From Cyanobacteria bacterium UBA8803 (GTDB lineage: Bacteria > Cyanobacteriota > Cyanobacteriia > Cyanobacteriales > Coleofasciculaceae): 16,137 bases of DNA. A program made the translations under genes and the position numbers. Under the pieces are notes generated by a model. The model ran no database searches and had not been told where the DNA came from. It worked only from the letters and a program-made list of their open reading frames with translations. Positions within the stretch are counted from its first letter, which is position 1; each line of letters begins with the position of its first letter. The stretch is taken from positions 3,262 through 19,398 of the forward strand of contig DNXU01000464.1 in NCBI GenBank assembly GCA_003505715.1, written 5' to 3'. Below are positions 1-6,640 of the stretch, one piece after another.

Positions 1-18
1 TTTTTTATTTGGGAGTCC

Positions 19-32
19 CTAACACACCCTAC
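19..32 (-). repeat. Half copy of the GTAGGGTGTGTTAG dispersed repeat
   Basis: The 14 bases are the exact reverse complement of 6551-6564. Here the second arm of the hairpin is absent or has decayed; the adjoining bases form only the small palindrome GGGAGTCCC (11-19). Confidence 0.6.
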
Positions 33-150
33 TATAGCGTTTCTCGTAGTCATGAGATACAAATTGAAAGCTGAAAGGTTTAAATCAAAGACCCTGGTGT
101 ACCTCACGAGAGTGGGAACCGCTATATTTGATTTGGAGCAAAGCGTAGTT

Positions 151-250
151 GTACACCTGACGTGAAATTTCCAACCAATGCAGCATGGTCTGTTCTTGGC
201 TGGCGTCGGGATAAATTCGGTAGCAATAGTTCATGGTGTACACCTGACGT
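151..250. repeat. 13-bp direct repeat pair GTACACCTGACGT
   Basis: The 13 bases GTACACCTGACGT occur at 151-163 and again at 238-250, 87 bases apart. In the second copy the flanking bases complete a perfect 10-base palindrome, GGTGTACACC (234-243). A related string at 96-110 (GGTGTACCTCACGAG) looks like a third copy missing two bases. The function is unknown; a protein-binding site or a remnant of a repeat element are both possible. Confidence 0.6.
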
Positions 251-328
251 ATATTTATTGTTAATTTTTTCGGGTTTGAACCCCGTGAAATTAACTTGGG
301 GGTGGCTGTATCCCATCGCTAAAATGTC

Positions 329-360
329 GGGCGCAACAACTGCGTTGTTTTATATCGCCC
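329..360 (-). terminator. Nested hairpin downstream of the amidohydrolase gene
   Basis: GGGCG (329-333) pairs with CGCCC (356-360), and inside it AACAAC (335-340) pairs with GTTGTT (344-349). Read on the minus strand it lies 62 bases past the amidohydrolase stop and is followed by GACATTTT, a weak T-run. It could end the YcaO-amidohydrolase transcript. The lack of a clean U-tract keeps this tentative. Confidence 0.35.
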
Positions 361-421
361 TTATTTATAGCGAGGGACTTATCCACCCCCAAACCCCCAT
401 TAGTTACAATTTCTTGGATAC

Positions 422-1543
422 TTATTCTAGTCCATAAAAACGAGCAGGATTATTCCAAAGTAGCTTTTGCACTGTTTCTTGGGGCAGTTGTTTCAGCAGC
501 ACCCTCTTAATGTCGAAAATTTCTGCCCCTTCCCCATCCACTCTCCAGTGAACGTGGGGATAGTCGGAACCGAATAACAAGTTATCGCTACCAATATAGT
601 CGATTATTTTATCTATGTAATTCTCGGAAGGCTCAAATACAATAAAGCACTGGCGGCAGACGTATTCTGAAGGCTTCATCTTTACTTTATCTTTGACTTC
701 CCAATAGTGGCACTCGTACTCCTCATCCATACGCCACAGCCAGTACAGTAGCCAACCGCAGCCAGACTCTAAAAAACCTACCTTCAACTTGGGATGGCGT
801 TCCAATACCCCTCCCTCAATCAATGCCAACATGGCCATCATCTGCTCCATAGGATGAGAGCAGGCACGCATGGCAAAGCGCGTGTCAAACCGATCGGCAC
901 CCGTACTGGGCAAGCGACTGTGAGTACCCTCGTGAATGCCCACTGCAATTCCCAACTCTTCACACTCGCTCCAAAAGGGTTCATAGGCCGGGTCGCTCAA
1001 CAGCCGCCCCTTTACTGGATTAGGTCGCATACAAACTGCCTTCCAACCAAAATTGGCAATTCGACGCAGTTCGGAAACCATTTCTTCGGGAGAATGGCGA
1101 TTAACCAACCCTACGGCTTTCAGTTTCTGGGGGTCGTAGCTGCAAAAGTCCAGGAGCCAATTGTTGTAAGCGCGGGTAAAGGCTCCGGCCAGTTTTGGTG
1201 CCATCGCGTCAACGGATAAGATGGCCAATCCCACAGTAGGATAAACAAACGAGATATCAATCCCCATTTGCTTCATGGTCGCCAAATGAACTTCGTTAGT
1301 GAAGCCATGTAATTTTGCCATGGGATGGCTTTGCATTACTTGCTTCGTCCATTGGCTCACAACTTCGCTGGAGGCTTTGTAATAGATTGGCTCGCCCTTA
1401 ATTTTCATATCTGCTGAAGGGGCAAAGCTTTTGTAAGCGGGTTCCAGATATTGCTCCCACATATCGAGAGGCTCAAATACATGGGCATCGGCATCGGCAA
1501 TTTGATATTCTTTAAACATTGGTACTTTAATTACTACATCCAC
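422..1543 (-). CDS. Amidohydrolase family protein (Amidohydro_2, COG2159 type)
   Basis: This is a metal-dependent TIM-barrel hydrolase of 373 residues, a normal length for the family, with no signal peptide. The N-terminal metal-type motif is DADAH (residues 17-21), followed by EPLDMWEQYL. H204 in GIHEGTH, H230 in CSHP and the acidic D327 in FGSDYPH match the conserved His and Asp positions of this superfamily. The substrate cannot be read from sequence; family members include decarboxylases and C-N or C-C hydrolases. The chosen start is a GTG at 1541-1543, which lies inside the last codons of the upstream YcaO gene and gives a 10-base overlap, suggesting translational coupling. An ATG at 1517-1519 would give 365 residues and abolish the overlap; neither start has a clear ribosome binding site. 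The pairing with a RiPP cyclodehydratase suggests, but does not prove, a role in the same pathway. Confidence 0.88.
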   Translation of the reverse strand: MDVVIKVPMFKEYQIADADAHVFEPLDMWEQYLEPAYKSFAPSADMKIKGEPIYYKASSEVVSQWTKQVMQSHPMAKLHGFTNEVHLATMKQMGIDISFVYPTVGLAILSVDAMAPKLAGAFTRAYNNWLLDFCSYDPQKLKAVGLVNRHSPEEMVSELRRIANFGWKAVCMRPNPVKGRLLSDPAYEPFWSECEELGIAVGIHEGTHSRLPSTGADRFDTRFAMRACSHPMEQMMAMLALIEGGVLERHPKLKVGFLESGCGWLLYWLWRMDEEYECHYWEVKDKVKMKPSEYVCRQCFIVFEPSENYIDKIIDYIGSDNLLFGSDYPHVHWRVDGEGAEIFDIKRVLLKQLPQETVQKLLWNNPARFYGLE

Positions 1544-3789
1544 AGGGGAAACGGATTAAGTTGGTTTTCTGCTAGGGGTTCTTTTAACCAACCCATTTTT
1601 ACTGGAACTTCATAAAGACGGCCCCAACCCAATCTTTTCCACCAATGACGCATTCCCGGAACGATAACCTTAACTACTCTCAGACCAATATCAGGGCGGG
1701 TGAGATCTGTTACTAACATTTCCATACCATTTTTTGCGGCAATTTCTTTGCACAGCATAATGTCTTCGAGCAAATCTTCACTCCCAGTTTTTGTGTAATC
1801 GGCCCTCACTTTGGCAGCAATAGTTCGATCGCTCGCCAGATAAGGCTGATTTGCCAAGGTAGCAGTTTTCCACCATTTGATGGCTAGGGGAGCGGAAGAT
1901 AAAGGATAATTGGTACTACCGTCAGCCTTGGCAGCTAAAACGTTAGGGAGGATTTGGTTAACCTCCGTTAAAGCTCTGCTAACAGCAATCTGCGGGTCGA
2001 AATGAGCGCCGAAACCAAAGGTAATATCTTCAATATCGCAATTACTTCTCCTGGTAATAGCTGCAAAACAGGGAATATTCAGATCGCTGGTGAGATCCAA
2101 AACCCAGAGTTCTCGATTGAGAGAGCGATAATATTCCTTCAGGGCAGGGAAATAGGGATCTTCAAAACTGTCTAAATCCACAGCTGGTTTCTGGAGGCGG
2201 TTATACCACCACAAAGCCACGCAATCCCGCTCCACTAATTCCAAAAAACCTTGGAGAATCGCTTCTTCGAGAGTGTTGCCCGCAGCGCAACCGTTAGAGT
2301 CTGCCCAACAATCGGGTTTTTCCGGTCGGGGATAGCCATAATAGCAGTAAGCGGTTGGCAGATACTTAAATTGTTCGTGGGTTAAAGACCAAACTGGAGT
2401 CCACTCAATTTCTCTGTCTTCATCAAACGGTGCTGGCACCCTTTGAAACCAGCCGTAACAACCTGTATTCCATTCCTGGCGGTTCTGGTACTGCTCTTGG
2501 CTGAATTGCATACAGGCATTGGGGTGAATTGCGCGATCGCCTAGTTGTCTGTAGCTAGCTTGTTTCCTAAATTCGTTTCCTTGGAAGACTCCAGAATATC
2601 TCTCGATCGCTTCGCACAAAGCACTAACTCTAGCTTGTAGATCTGTCTTGCCTTTACCCGCACTTCTGCCTCCGATGTTTTGGCGCAAAGTTGTGAGATC
2701 GTCAAACATGGTGGCGAAATGATGGGTAGCTACATAACAATGGGTTAAACCATCAGAGTTTGGGTATATTGTCCGTAGTTCTCTAACGACTCCAGTAATC
2801 GGGCTAATATGGTGCTGATATTTTCTCAAAGTTTCTTCGGGAGAACAACAGCGATAACCGCCATCTGCTGTAAACGCTTTCTTGCGGTGTCCGAGAATTA
2901 TCGGCATCGGTTCCCGATTCAATCCATTAACTATGTCTCCACAATTCGGACACTGAGGACGCTTAACCAGAATGTGGTTTTGAGTTTCCAGAGTGAGAGT
3001 ATCCTGGAGTAGTAGCTTTCCTTCTAAGCGAGGATTTTCTCCTCGCACAATCCATTTCCAGATTTCTGTAGCTGCTATTCCCAGGGCGGTTTGCGCCGTG
3101 GATACCAGGGAAGCGAGAGGACGCATCAATGGGGTTAAGTCCTGTTTATGTTTCTGGATTAATTCTTCAATAGGTCGGTTATTTCGCAAGCGTTGGCACA
3201 AGCACTGCCAGCAACCAGTTTTGCCAGGAGTAAATATCGGTCCGATCCCAAGAACCGTTCCCGCTGGTTTGACTAACAGCCAAGGACGCGATCGCTCTAA
3301 AGCTTCCCGATTATAGTCTTCTAGTTCTGCATTCAGGTAGTTATCGGTTAAGACCGCTTCTATATCTGCCTCTTCCGATACTTGGATTTGCAAAGCTTGG
3401 AGATTACCAATAAATTCTGAAATCGGCAGATTAGCACCAAAACTCTTTACTGCTACCTTAGTTGCTTGCAACCGACTGTTAGCTTCTTGAGGAGCAACAT
3501 TTAAATGCTGGCAAAAGATTGCTAAATCCAACGGTAAGGTATCGTCGCTTTCAACAATATAGCCCCTTTGTTGCATCAACATCAGAGCATAGTAAACCTC
3601 ACTAGTAGATATTTCCGGCAGGCGCTCTGCAATTTCATCAACTGTATGTTTTCCGTCCATCAAAGGCATTAGCAGTTGATATAGGCGTCCAGTCAGCCAA
3701 ATGGAATCTCTTTCCGAGATAATAAAGACATCTTCCGTACCTAATGTTTCCCAGTTAAAACCTGGTTTTAAAATTGGCTTATTTAGCAT
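1534..3789 (-). CDS. Fused TOMM cyclodehydratase (RRE + E1-like + YcaO domain)
   Basis: The 751-residue protein has the three-part layout of PatD/LynD-type cyclodehydratases. Residues 1-80 resemble a winged-helix leader-binding (RRE) domain. Residues about 100-310 form the E1-like/docking part with a four-cysteine zinc-type site (CWQC at 193-196, CPNC at 280-283). Residues about 310-751 are the YcaO domain. The YcaO ATP/Mg motifs are visible: E393 and E396-R397 in ALCEAIERYSG, and E517 and E520 in GFLELVERD, followed by the DLTRPDIGLRVVKVIVPG block. Known relatives use ATP to cyclise Cys, Ser or Thr of a ribosomal precursor peptide to azolines. The C-terminus is NPFPLWM, only a partial match to the PxPxP ending usual in the family. 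The ATG start follows a very AT-rich leader without a clear ribosome binding site. It probably shares a transcript with the overlapping amidohydrolase gene. No recognisable precursor, dehydrogenase or exporter gene is nearby. Confidence 0.9.
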   Translation of the reverse strand: MLNKPILKPGFNWETLGTEDVFIISERDSIWLTGRLYQLLMPLMDGKHTVDEIAERLPEISTSEVYYALMLMQQRGYIVESDDTLPLDLAIFCQHLNVAPQEANSRLQATKVAVKSFGANLPISEFIGNLQALQIQVSEEADIEAVLTDNYLNAELEDYNREALERSRPWLLVKPAGTVLGIGPIFTPGKTGCWQCLCQRLRNNRPIEELIQKHKQDLTPLMRPLASLVSTAQTALGIAATEIWKWIVRGENPRLEGKLLLQDTLTLETQNHILVKRPQCPNCGDIVNGLNREPMPIILGHRKKAFTADGGYRCCSPEETLRKYQHHISPITGVVRELRTIYPNSDGLTHCYVATHHFATMFDDLTTLRQNIGGRSAGKGKTDLQARVSALCEAIERYSGVFQGNEFRKQASYRQLGDRAIHPNACMQFSQEQYQNRQEWNTGCYGWFQRVPAPFDEDREIEWTPVWSLTHEQFKYLPTAYCYYGYPRPEKPDCWADSNGCAAGNTLEEAILQGFLELVERDCVALWWYNRLQKPAVDLDSFEDPYFPALKEYYRSLNRELWVLDLTSDLNIPCFAAITRRSNCDIEDITFGFGAHFDPQIAVSRALTEVNQILPNVLAAKADGSTNYPLSSAPLAIKWWKTATLANQPYLASDRTIAAKVRADYTKTGSEDLLEDIMLCKEIAAKNGMEMLVTDLTRPDIGLRVVKVIVPGMRHWWKRLGWGRLYEVPVKMGWLKEPLAENQLNPFPLWM

Positions 3790-3985
3790 CTATTTTAATA
3801 AACTTTAATATAATATCAGTTATTTTAGCTCTATTTTTGTTAATTACAATACAAAATAGCTCAACAGGGTGTAAAAGCTGTTTATCGTTGAGGCTAATTG
3901 ATCTTTTACAACCAACCTCAACAATTTTTAAACGAGATGGTAACACTACAAGGGATTGGTTAACCTGACAAGGGGTTATCTCCAT
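3779..3985 (-). CDS. Doubtful 68-residue reading frame overlapping the YcaO start
   Basis: An open frame beginning with ATG at 3983-3985 (MEITPCQVNQ) runs through the whole spacer and stops at 3779, overlapping the first 11 bases of the YcaO gene in the manner of coupled genes. The product would have three cysteines (residues 6, 26, 45), several serines and a basic, Ile/Lys-rich tail. It resembles no precursor-peptide family I know, has no ribosome binding site, and its last third is so AT-rich that the frame may be open by chance. It is listed because its position is where a RiPP precursor or leader could lie. Confidence 0.2.
   Translation of the reverse strand: MEITPCQVNQSLVVLPSRLKIVEVGCKRSISLNDKQLLHPVELFCIVINKNRAKITDIILKFIKIDAK
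3822..3849 (-). promoter_or_regulatory. Possible sigma-70-type promoter for the YcaO gene
   Basis: On the minus strand TTGTAA (3844-3849) and TAAAAT (3822-3827) are separated by 16 bases. They match the -35 consensus at four of six positions and the -10 consensus at five of six. Transcription would start roughly 25 bases before the YcaO ATG. The DNA is AT-rich, so chance matches are likely. Confidence 0.35.
3858..3922 (-). other. Competing inverted repeats upstream of the YcaO gene
   Basis: GTTGAGG at 3887-3893 can pair with CCTCAAC at 3916-3922; on the minus-strand RNA this extends to a 10-base stem with one G-U pair. Alternatively GTTGAG pairs with CTCAAC at 3860-3865, extending by two pairs across one bulged base. 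The two stems exclude each other. If transcription starts at the promoter proposed at 3822-3849, this lies upstream of the RNA and would be a DNA-level site or nothing. Confidence 0.3.
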
Positions 3986-4017
3986 AAAATAACCAAACCA
4001 GGGTCATCTTTAACCCC
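3972..4017. other. Inverted repeat in the gap below the 116-residue gene
   Basis: GGGGTTA (3972-3978) pairs with TAACCCC (4011-4017), while GGTTAT (3974-3979) can instead pair with ATAACC (3989-3994). The site lies just downstream of the 116-residue gene on the minus strand. No T-run follows on either strand, so it is not a classical terminator. Confidence 0.3.
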
Positions 4018-4050
4018 AGAGTTGGCCAAATCAAGTTTTCCTGGTATGTA

Positions 4051-4401
4051 TTAGCAGGTATAAGGTATCCATATCGCATCAGGCGGAAGACCCAGCTCTG
4101 GATCGGGATAAAAAGGAGCCTTGTCGGCCTCTTGCCCAACCCATCCTTTTAATGTCTGTGCCGTCACTTGCTCAGGCTTTTCGGGAAATGGTACATATAA
4201 ATTGGTTGCTAACTTAAATTCCCCACGAAGGTTAGGGTCTTCAAAAAACGTCCAGTAACCAACATAATTTTGCTTTGGTGGTAGATGCTGTGGCTTATGC
4301 GTTTCGCTAGCTCCTGCTTCAGACCACTTAGAGTAGGGCTTGCTGTCTATCACAACTTTAACCGTGTTCAAATCTCCTTCACTAATGAGATAGTTTTTCA
4401 C
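4051..4401 (-). CDS. Unrecognised 116-residue protein upstream of the YcaO gene
   Basis: I do not recognise this protein family. The sequence looks genuinely coding: mixed composition, a Trp- and Pro-rich second half (WTFFEDPNLRGEF, YVPFPEKPEQ, GWVGQEADKAPFYPDP) and a C-terminus of IWIPYTC carrying the only cysteine. There is no signal peptide or membrane segment. The start is a GTG (4399-4401); the frame remains open about 45 bases further upstream but without ATG, GTG or TTG, and no clear ribosome binding site is present. It lies 261 bases upstream of the YcaO gene on the same strand and may share its locus. It could be a precursor-like substrate, an accessory protein or an unrelated gene. 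Its length and lack of a Gly-Gly or typical leader/core boundary argue against a classical precursor. Confidence 0.6.
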   Translation of the reverse strand: MKNYLISEGDLNTVKVVIDSKPYSKWSEAGASETHKPQHLPPKQNYVGYWTFFEDPNLRGEFKLATNLYVPFPEKPEQVTAQTLKGWVGQEADKAPFYPDPELGLPPDAIWIPYTC

Positions 4402-4708
4402 TAAGAAGTCTTTAAAGCCAGAAATAATTAATCGAGATACAAAACTTTATATAAGTTTTTGTAATCTTCCTGTATAATAGCTCTCTGCCAACATTTGGTT
4501 AATTTAGTCATCCAATAGATTTAAGCTTGGCTAAGCCTTGTGGGTTCTAAGTTTGATGGATTCTAAGTTTCAAAAAGATAACTGTTGTGATCATAAAGCT
4601 ATTTTTATCCAGAGATAGTTACTTGCAGATTATTCCAACCTCCCTCGTTCCGGATTTGTGGCATCAACTCAGTTTTAAGTAAATAGTTGTTGATGCAAAG
4701 ACAGCGCC
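4402..4708. other. Divergent intergenic region with palindrome and short repeats
   Basis: This 307-base AT-rich spacer separates the minus-strand 116-residue gene from the plus-strand lipoprotein gene. It contains an almost perfect palindrome (4438-4463), a TATAAT box at 4473-4478 on the plus strand without a convincing -35, and the 10-base direct repeat TTCTAAGTTT at 4545-4554 and 4561-4570 (period 16). No gene is seen. Confidence 0.5.
4438..4463. promoter_or_regulatory. Palindrome upstream of the YcaO-locus genes
   Basis: TACAAAACTT (4438-4447) and AAGTTTT-T-GTA (4453-4463) form 10-base inverted arms with one extra T, around a TATAT centre. The site lies 37 bases upstream of the 116-residue gene and about 250 bases before the lipoprotein gene. 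It could be an operator for a dimeric repressor or overlap a promoter; no regulator is encoded nearby. Confidence 0.35.
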
Positions 4709-5266
4709 ATGCAATTTCTGAAGCTGACAATTCCTTTAATCGCTTCTATCCTCTTTTTGGGCTGTATCGCTAAATCTCCAAAACCGCCAGTTGCGCTCGT
4801 CCAAATTAAAGAGACGCCTACTCCAGATACTGTTACCCTTCAAGCAGCTATCAACGAACTGCAAATCCTGCAAATCAAGCTTGCAGACGGCACCAATTAT
4901 AAGACCTATGCACACTTGCTTAAAAATACCGTGCCTGTAATTGAAAATGCTAAGGGTGATGCCAAGGTCTTAGCTGCCGTAGAGTCAGCCTTCAAAGGGC
5001 ACCAATTAGCTCTAGAGTTTTGGCAGTGCGATCGCCTAAATGGTTACCAAGAACTGCACCAATGTCGAGGCAAAGCGCTCTCAGCTATATTTGCTAAATA
5101 TCCAGATATGAAAGCCGAGGCAACAGCAGCCATCCAAGGCACAGATCTTTCTACTCTTAGCGCTAAATTGGATAAAGACCAAGTATTACAGACTATTTGG
5201 GAAAAGACAACTGCTGATATGGAGGCAGCACGTCGGACAATTTCTATCAATACTTCTCGAAAATAG
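4709..5266 (+). CDS. Small predicted lipoprotein of unknown function
   Basis: The 185-residue product starts with a short hydrophobic signal (residues 4-18) ending at C19 in LFLGC. This is a serviceable, slightly atypical lipobox because phenylalanine, not leucine, is at -3. A Pro-rich linker follows, then a helical domain. Within it two cysteines (C107 and C119) lie in WQCDRLNGYQELHQC and might form a disulfide in an oxidising compartment. I do not recognise the family. The predicted location is membrane-anchored and periplasmic. The ATG at 4709 is the first in-frame start; an ATG at 4692 is out of frame, and no strong ribosome binding site is present. The final G of the TAG stop is the first base of the downstream octamer array. 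It converges with cysK and has no operon partner. Confidence 0.7.
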   Translation: MQFLKLTIPLIASILFLGCIAKSPKPPVALVQIKETPTPDTVTLQAAINELQILQIKLADGTNYKTYAHLLKNTVPVIENAKGDAKVLAAVESAFKGHQLALEFWQCDRLNGYQELHQCRGKALSAIFAKYPDMKAEATAAIQGTDLSTLSAKLDKDQVLQTIWEKTTADMEAARRTISINTSRK

Positions 5267-5338
5267 GGAGTGAGGGAGTGGGGGAGTGGGGGAGTGAGGG
5301 AGTGGGGGGAGTGAGGGAGTGGGGGAGTGAGGGAGTGA
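5266..5338 (+). repeat. G-rich octamer tandem repeat, nine units
   Basis: Nine consecutive units of GGGAGTGA or GGGAGTGG run from 5266 to 5338; the sixth unit has one additional G. A decayed unit (GGTAGGAC) follows. The first unit begins with the last base of the lipoprotein stop codon. Runs of three to six G recur every eight bases on this strand, so G-quadruplex formation is conceivable. The array lies between two convergent genes. Short tandem repeats of this kind are common in filamentous cyanobacteria. Confidence 0.9.
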
Positions 5339-5401
5339 GGTAGGACAGGAACTGACTAAGATAATTATTTATCAATCTTTCTGATCCCCATCGCCCCTAC
5401 T

Positions 5402-6364
5402 TTAGTGGGAGACAGCCATTTCAAGAGCTTCTAGGTCTTTAAATAAAGCAGTACTTAGGTAGCGTTCGCCAAAGCTAGGCTGTATCATTACGATCAAGCG
5501 CCCTACATTCTCCGGACGCTTTGCCACCTGGAGGGCTGCATAAAATGCTGCTCCGGCAGAGATACCTGATAACAATCCTTCTTCTCTGGCTAAGCGGCGG
5601 CTGTAGGCCATCGCCTGTTCATCCGTGACCTGAATTACCTCATCCACTAAATCTGCACGGTAAACGGGTGGTACAAATCCAGGGCCAATACCCTGAATTT
5701 TATGCGGTCCGGCTTTGCCGCCCGATAGCACTGGGCTATTGATTGGCTCTACTGCGATCGCTTTAAAAGTGGGCTTGCGGGACTTAATGACTTCTGCTAC
5801 GCCTGTAATCGTACCCCCCGTACCAACTCCCGCAATCAGGATATCTACTTGACCATCGGTATCCGTCCAGATTTCTTCAGCCGTGGTTTCCCGGTGAACT
5901 TTAGGGTTAGCAGGGTTGTTAAACTGCTGCAACATGTAAGCATGGGGTGTTTGAGCCACAATTTGTTGGGCACGGGCGATCGCTCCCCGCATTCCTTCAA
6001 CCCCTGGAGTTAACTCCAGTTGAGCGCCATAGGCTTGGAGCATGGCGCGTCGTTCCAAGCTCATCGTATCCGGCATAGTGAGAATTAGCTGGTAGCCTTT
6101 GGCCGCAGCTACCATGGCCAGGGCAATTCCTGTATTGCCAGAGGTCGGCTCCACTAAAATGGTCTTTCCAGGTTTAATGAAGCCTGCTTGTTCTGCTGCT
6201 GTCACCATACTCACCCCAATGCGGTCTTTGACGGAAGCAGTTGGGTTCATCCCTTCTAGCTTCACCACAATCTGAGCCACCGCTCCTTCCGCTTGGGGGA
6301 TCTTGTTCAACTGAACTAAAGGAGTCCGTCCGACTAACTCTGTGATATTTTTCGCAATCCGCAT
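5402..6364 (-). CDS. cysK: Cysteine synthase A (O-acetylserine sulfhydrylase)
   Basis: This is a fold-type II PLP enzyme that makes cysteine from O-acetylserine and sulfide in the cytosol, the last step of assimilatory cysteine synthesis. K46 in TASVKDRIG is the expected Schiff-base lysine. TSGNTG (74-79) is the substrate-binding loop and GVGTGGT (179-185) binds the PLP phosphate. SGISAG (266-271) carries the serine that contacts the pyridine ring, and the C-terminal [10 protein letters not shown] block is typical of CysK. The length, 320 residues, is normal and nothing essential is missing. The closest alternative, cystathionine beta-synthase without its regulatory domain, fits less well. 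The ATG at 6362-6364 begins the conserved [16 protein letters not shown] start. A 10-base inverted repeat lies upstream. Confidence 0.96.
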   Translation of the reverse strand: MRIAKNITELVGRTPLVQLNKIPQAEGAVAQIVVKLEGMNPTASVKDRIGVSMVTAAEQAGFIKPGKTILVEPTSGNTGIALAMVAAAKGYQLILTMPDTMSLERRAMLQAYGAQLELTPGVEGMRGAIARAQQIVAQTPHAYMLQQFNNPANPKVHRETTAEEIWTDTDGQVDILIAGVGTGGTITGVAEVIKSRKPTFKAIAVEPINSPVLSGGKAGPHKIQGIGPGFVPPVYRADLVDEVIQVTDEQAMAYSRRLAREEGLLSGISAGAAFYAALQVAKRPENVGRLIVMIQPSFGERYLSTALFKDLEALEMAVSH

Positions 6365-6391
6365 AGGGGTAGTCCTAACAAGGTTAAATAC

Positions 6392-6482
6392 AATACATCG
6401 GATTTTTCACCCACAACCCAGGGAGCGAAATTTCTGTCCCCATCTCTCTAATTGTTAGAATAGTACTGTTTCCCGATGTATT
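6392..6482. promoter_or_regulatory. 10-bp inverted repeat upstream of cysK
   Basis: AATACATCGG (6392-6401) is the exact reverse complement of CCGATGTATT (6473-6482), with 71 bases between. The near arm lies 28 bases before the cysK ATG. The arms could bind a regulator at two sites or pair in a long leader RNA. No promoter with a good consensus was found in between. Confidence 0.35.
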
Positions 6483-6550
6483 TTTCGTACTTTATAATAA
6501 ATTAAGCTTGTGAGTGACCAAGAAAAACAGGGGCAGAAGGCAGTCCATTA

Positions 6551-6581
6551 GTAGGGTGTGTTAGGCGGTAGCTAACGCACC
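6551..6581 (+). repeat. REP-like hairpin, GGTGTGTTAG type
   Basis: GGTGTGTTAG (6555-6564) faces CTAACGCACC (6572-6581) with a seven-base loop, a 10-base stem with one non-Watson-Crick position. The first 14 bases (6551-6564, GTAGGGTGTGTTAG) recur exactly, in reverse complement, at 19-32 of this window. Palindromes of the GGTGCGTTAG type are widely dispersed in cyanobacterial genomes. It lies past the end of the flippase-like gene on the minus strand and might also end its transcript, though no T-run follows. Confidence 0.7.
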
Positions 6582-6640
6582 ATTGCCACATAAAGTCCAG
6601 TTGTGTAATTCCTATCTTAAATACTAGGGGATCAATTAAA

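Larger units (their letters stand above)
1..421. other. Gene-free left edge with short repeats and hairpins
   Basis: I see no convincing gene here. The stretch holds a 14-base copy of a dispersed repeat near the left end (19-32), two exact 13-base direct repeats (151-163 and 238-250) with a degenerate third copy (about 96-110), an imperfect hairpin (261-294) and a nested hairpin (329-360) just downstream of the minus-strand amidohydrolase gene. Open frames across it have no family resemblance and no ribosome binding site. Confidence 0.6.

Noticed and set aside
268..286. GGGTTTGAACCCC resembling a tRNA T-arm
   Set aside because: The loop is not TTCNANN, and no acceptor stem, D-arm or anticodon arm can be built around it.
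379..387. TTATCCACC, one mismatch from a DnaA box
   Set aside because: It is a single box with no cluster, no AT-rich unwinding region of note and no dnaA or dnaN nearby.
162..437. A 91-codon plus-strand frame in the left gene-free region
   Set aside because: It has no ribosome binding site and no family resemblance, it runs through repeats and hairpins, and its end overlaps the amidohydrolase gene.
794..1219. A 141-codon plus-strand frame inside the amidohydrolase gene
   Set aside because: It is antisense to a well-supported gene with all family motifs.
5266..5338. Tandem repeats considered as a CRISPR array
   Set aside because: The units are eight bases long and contiguous, with no spacers and no cas genes.
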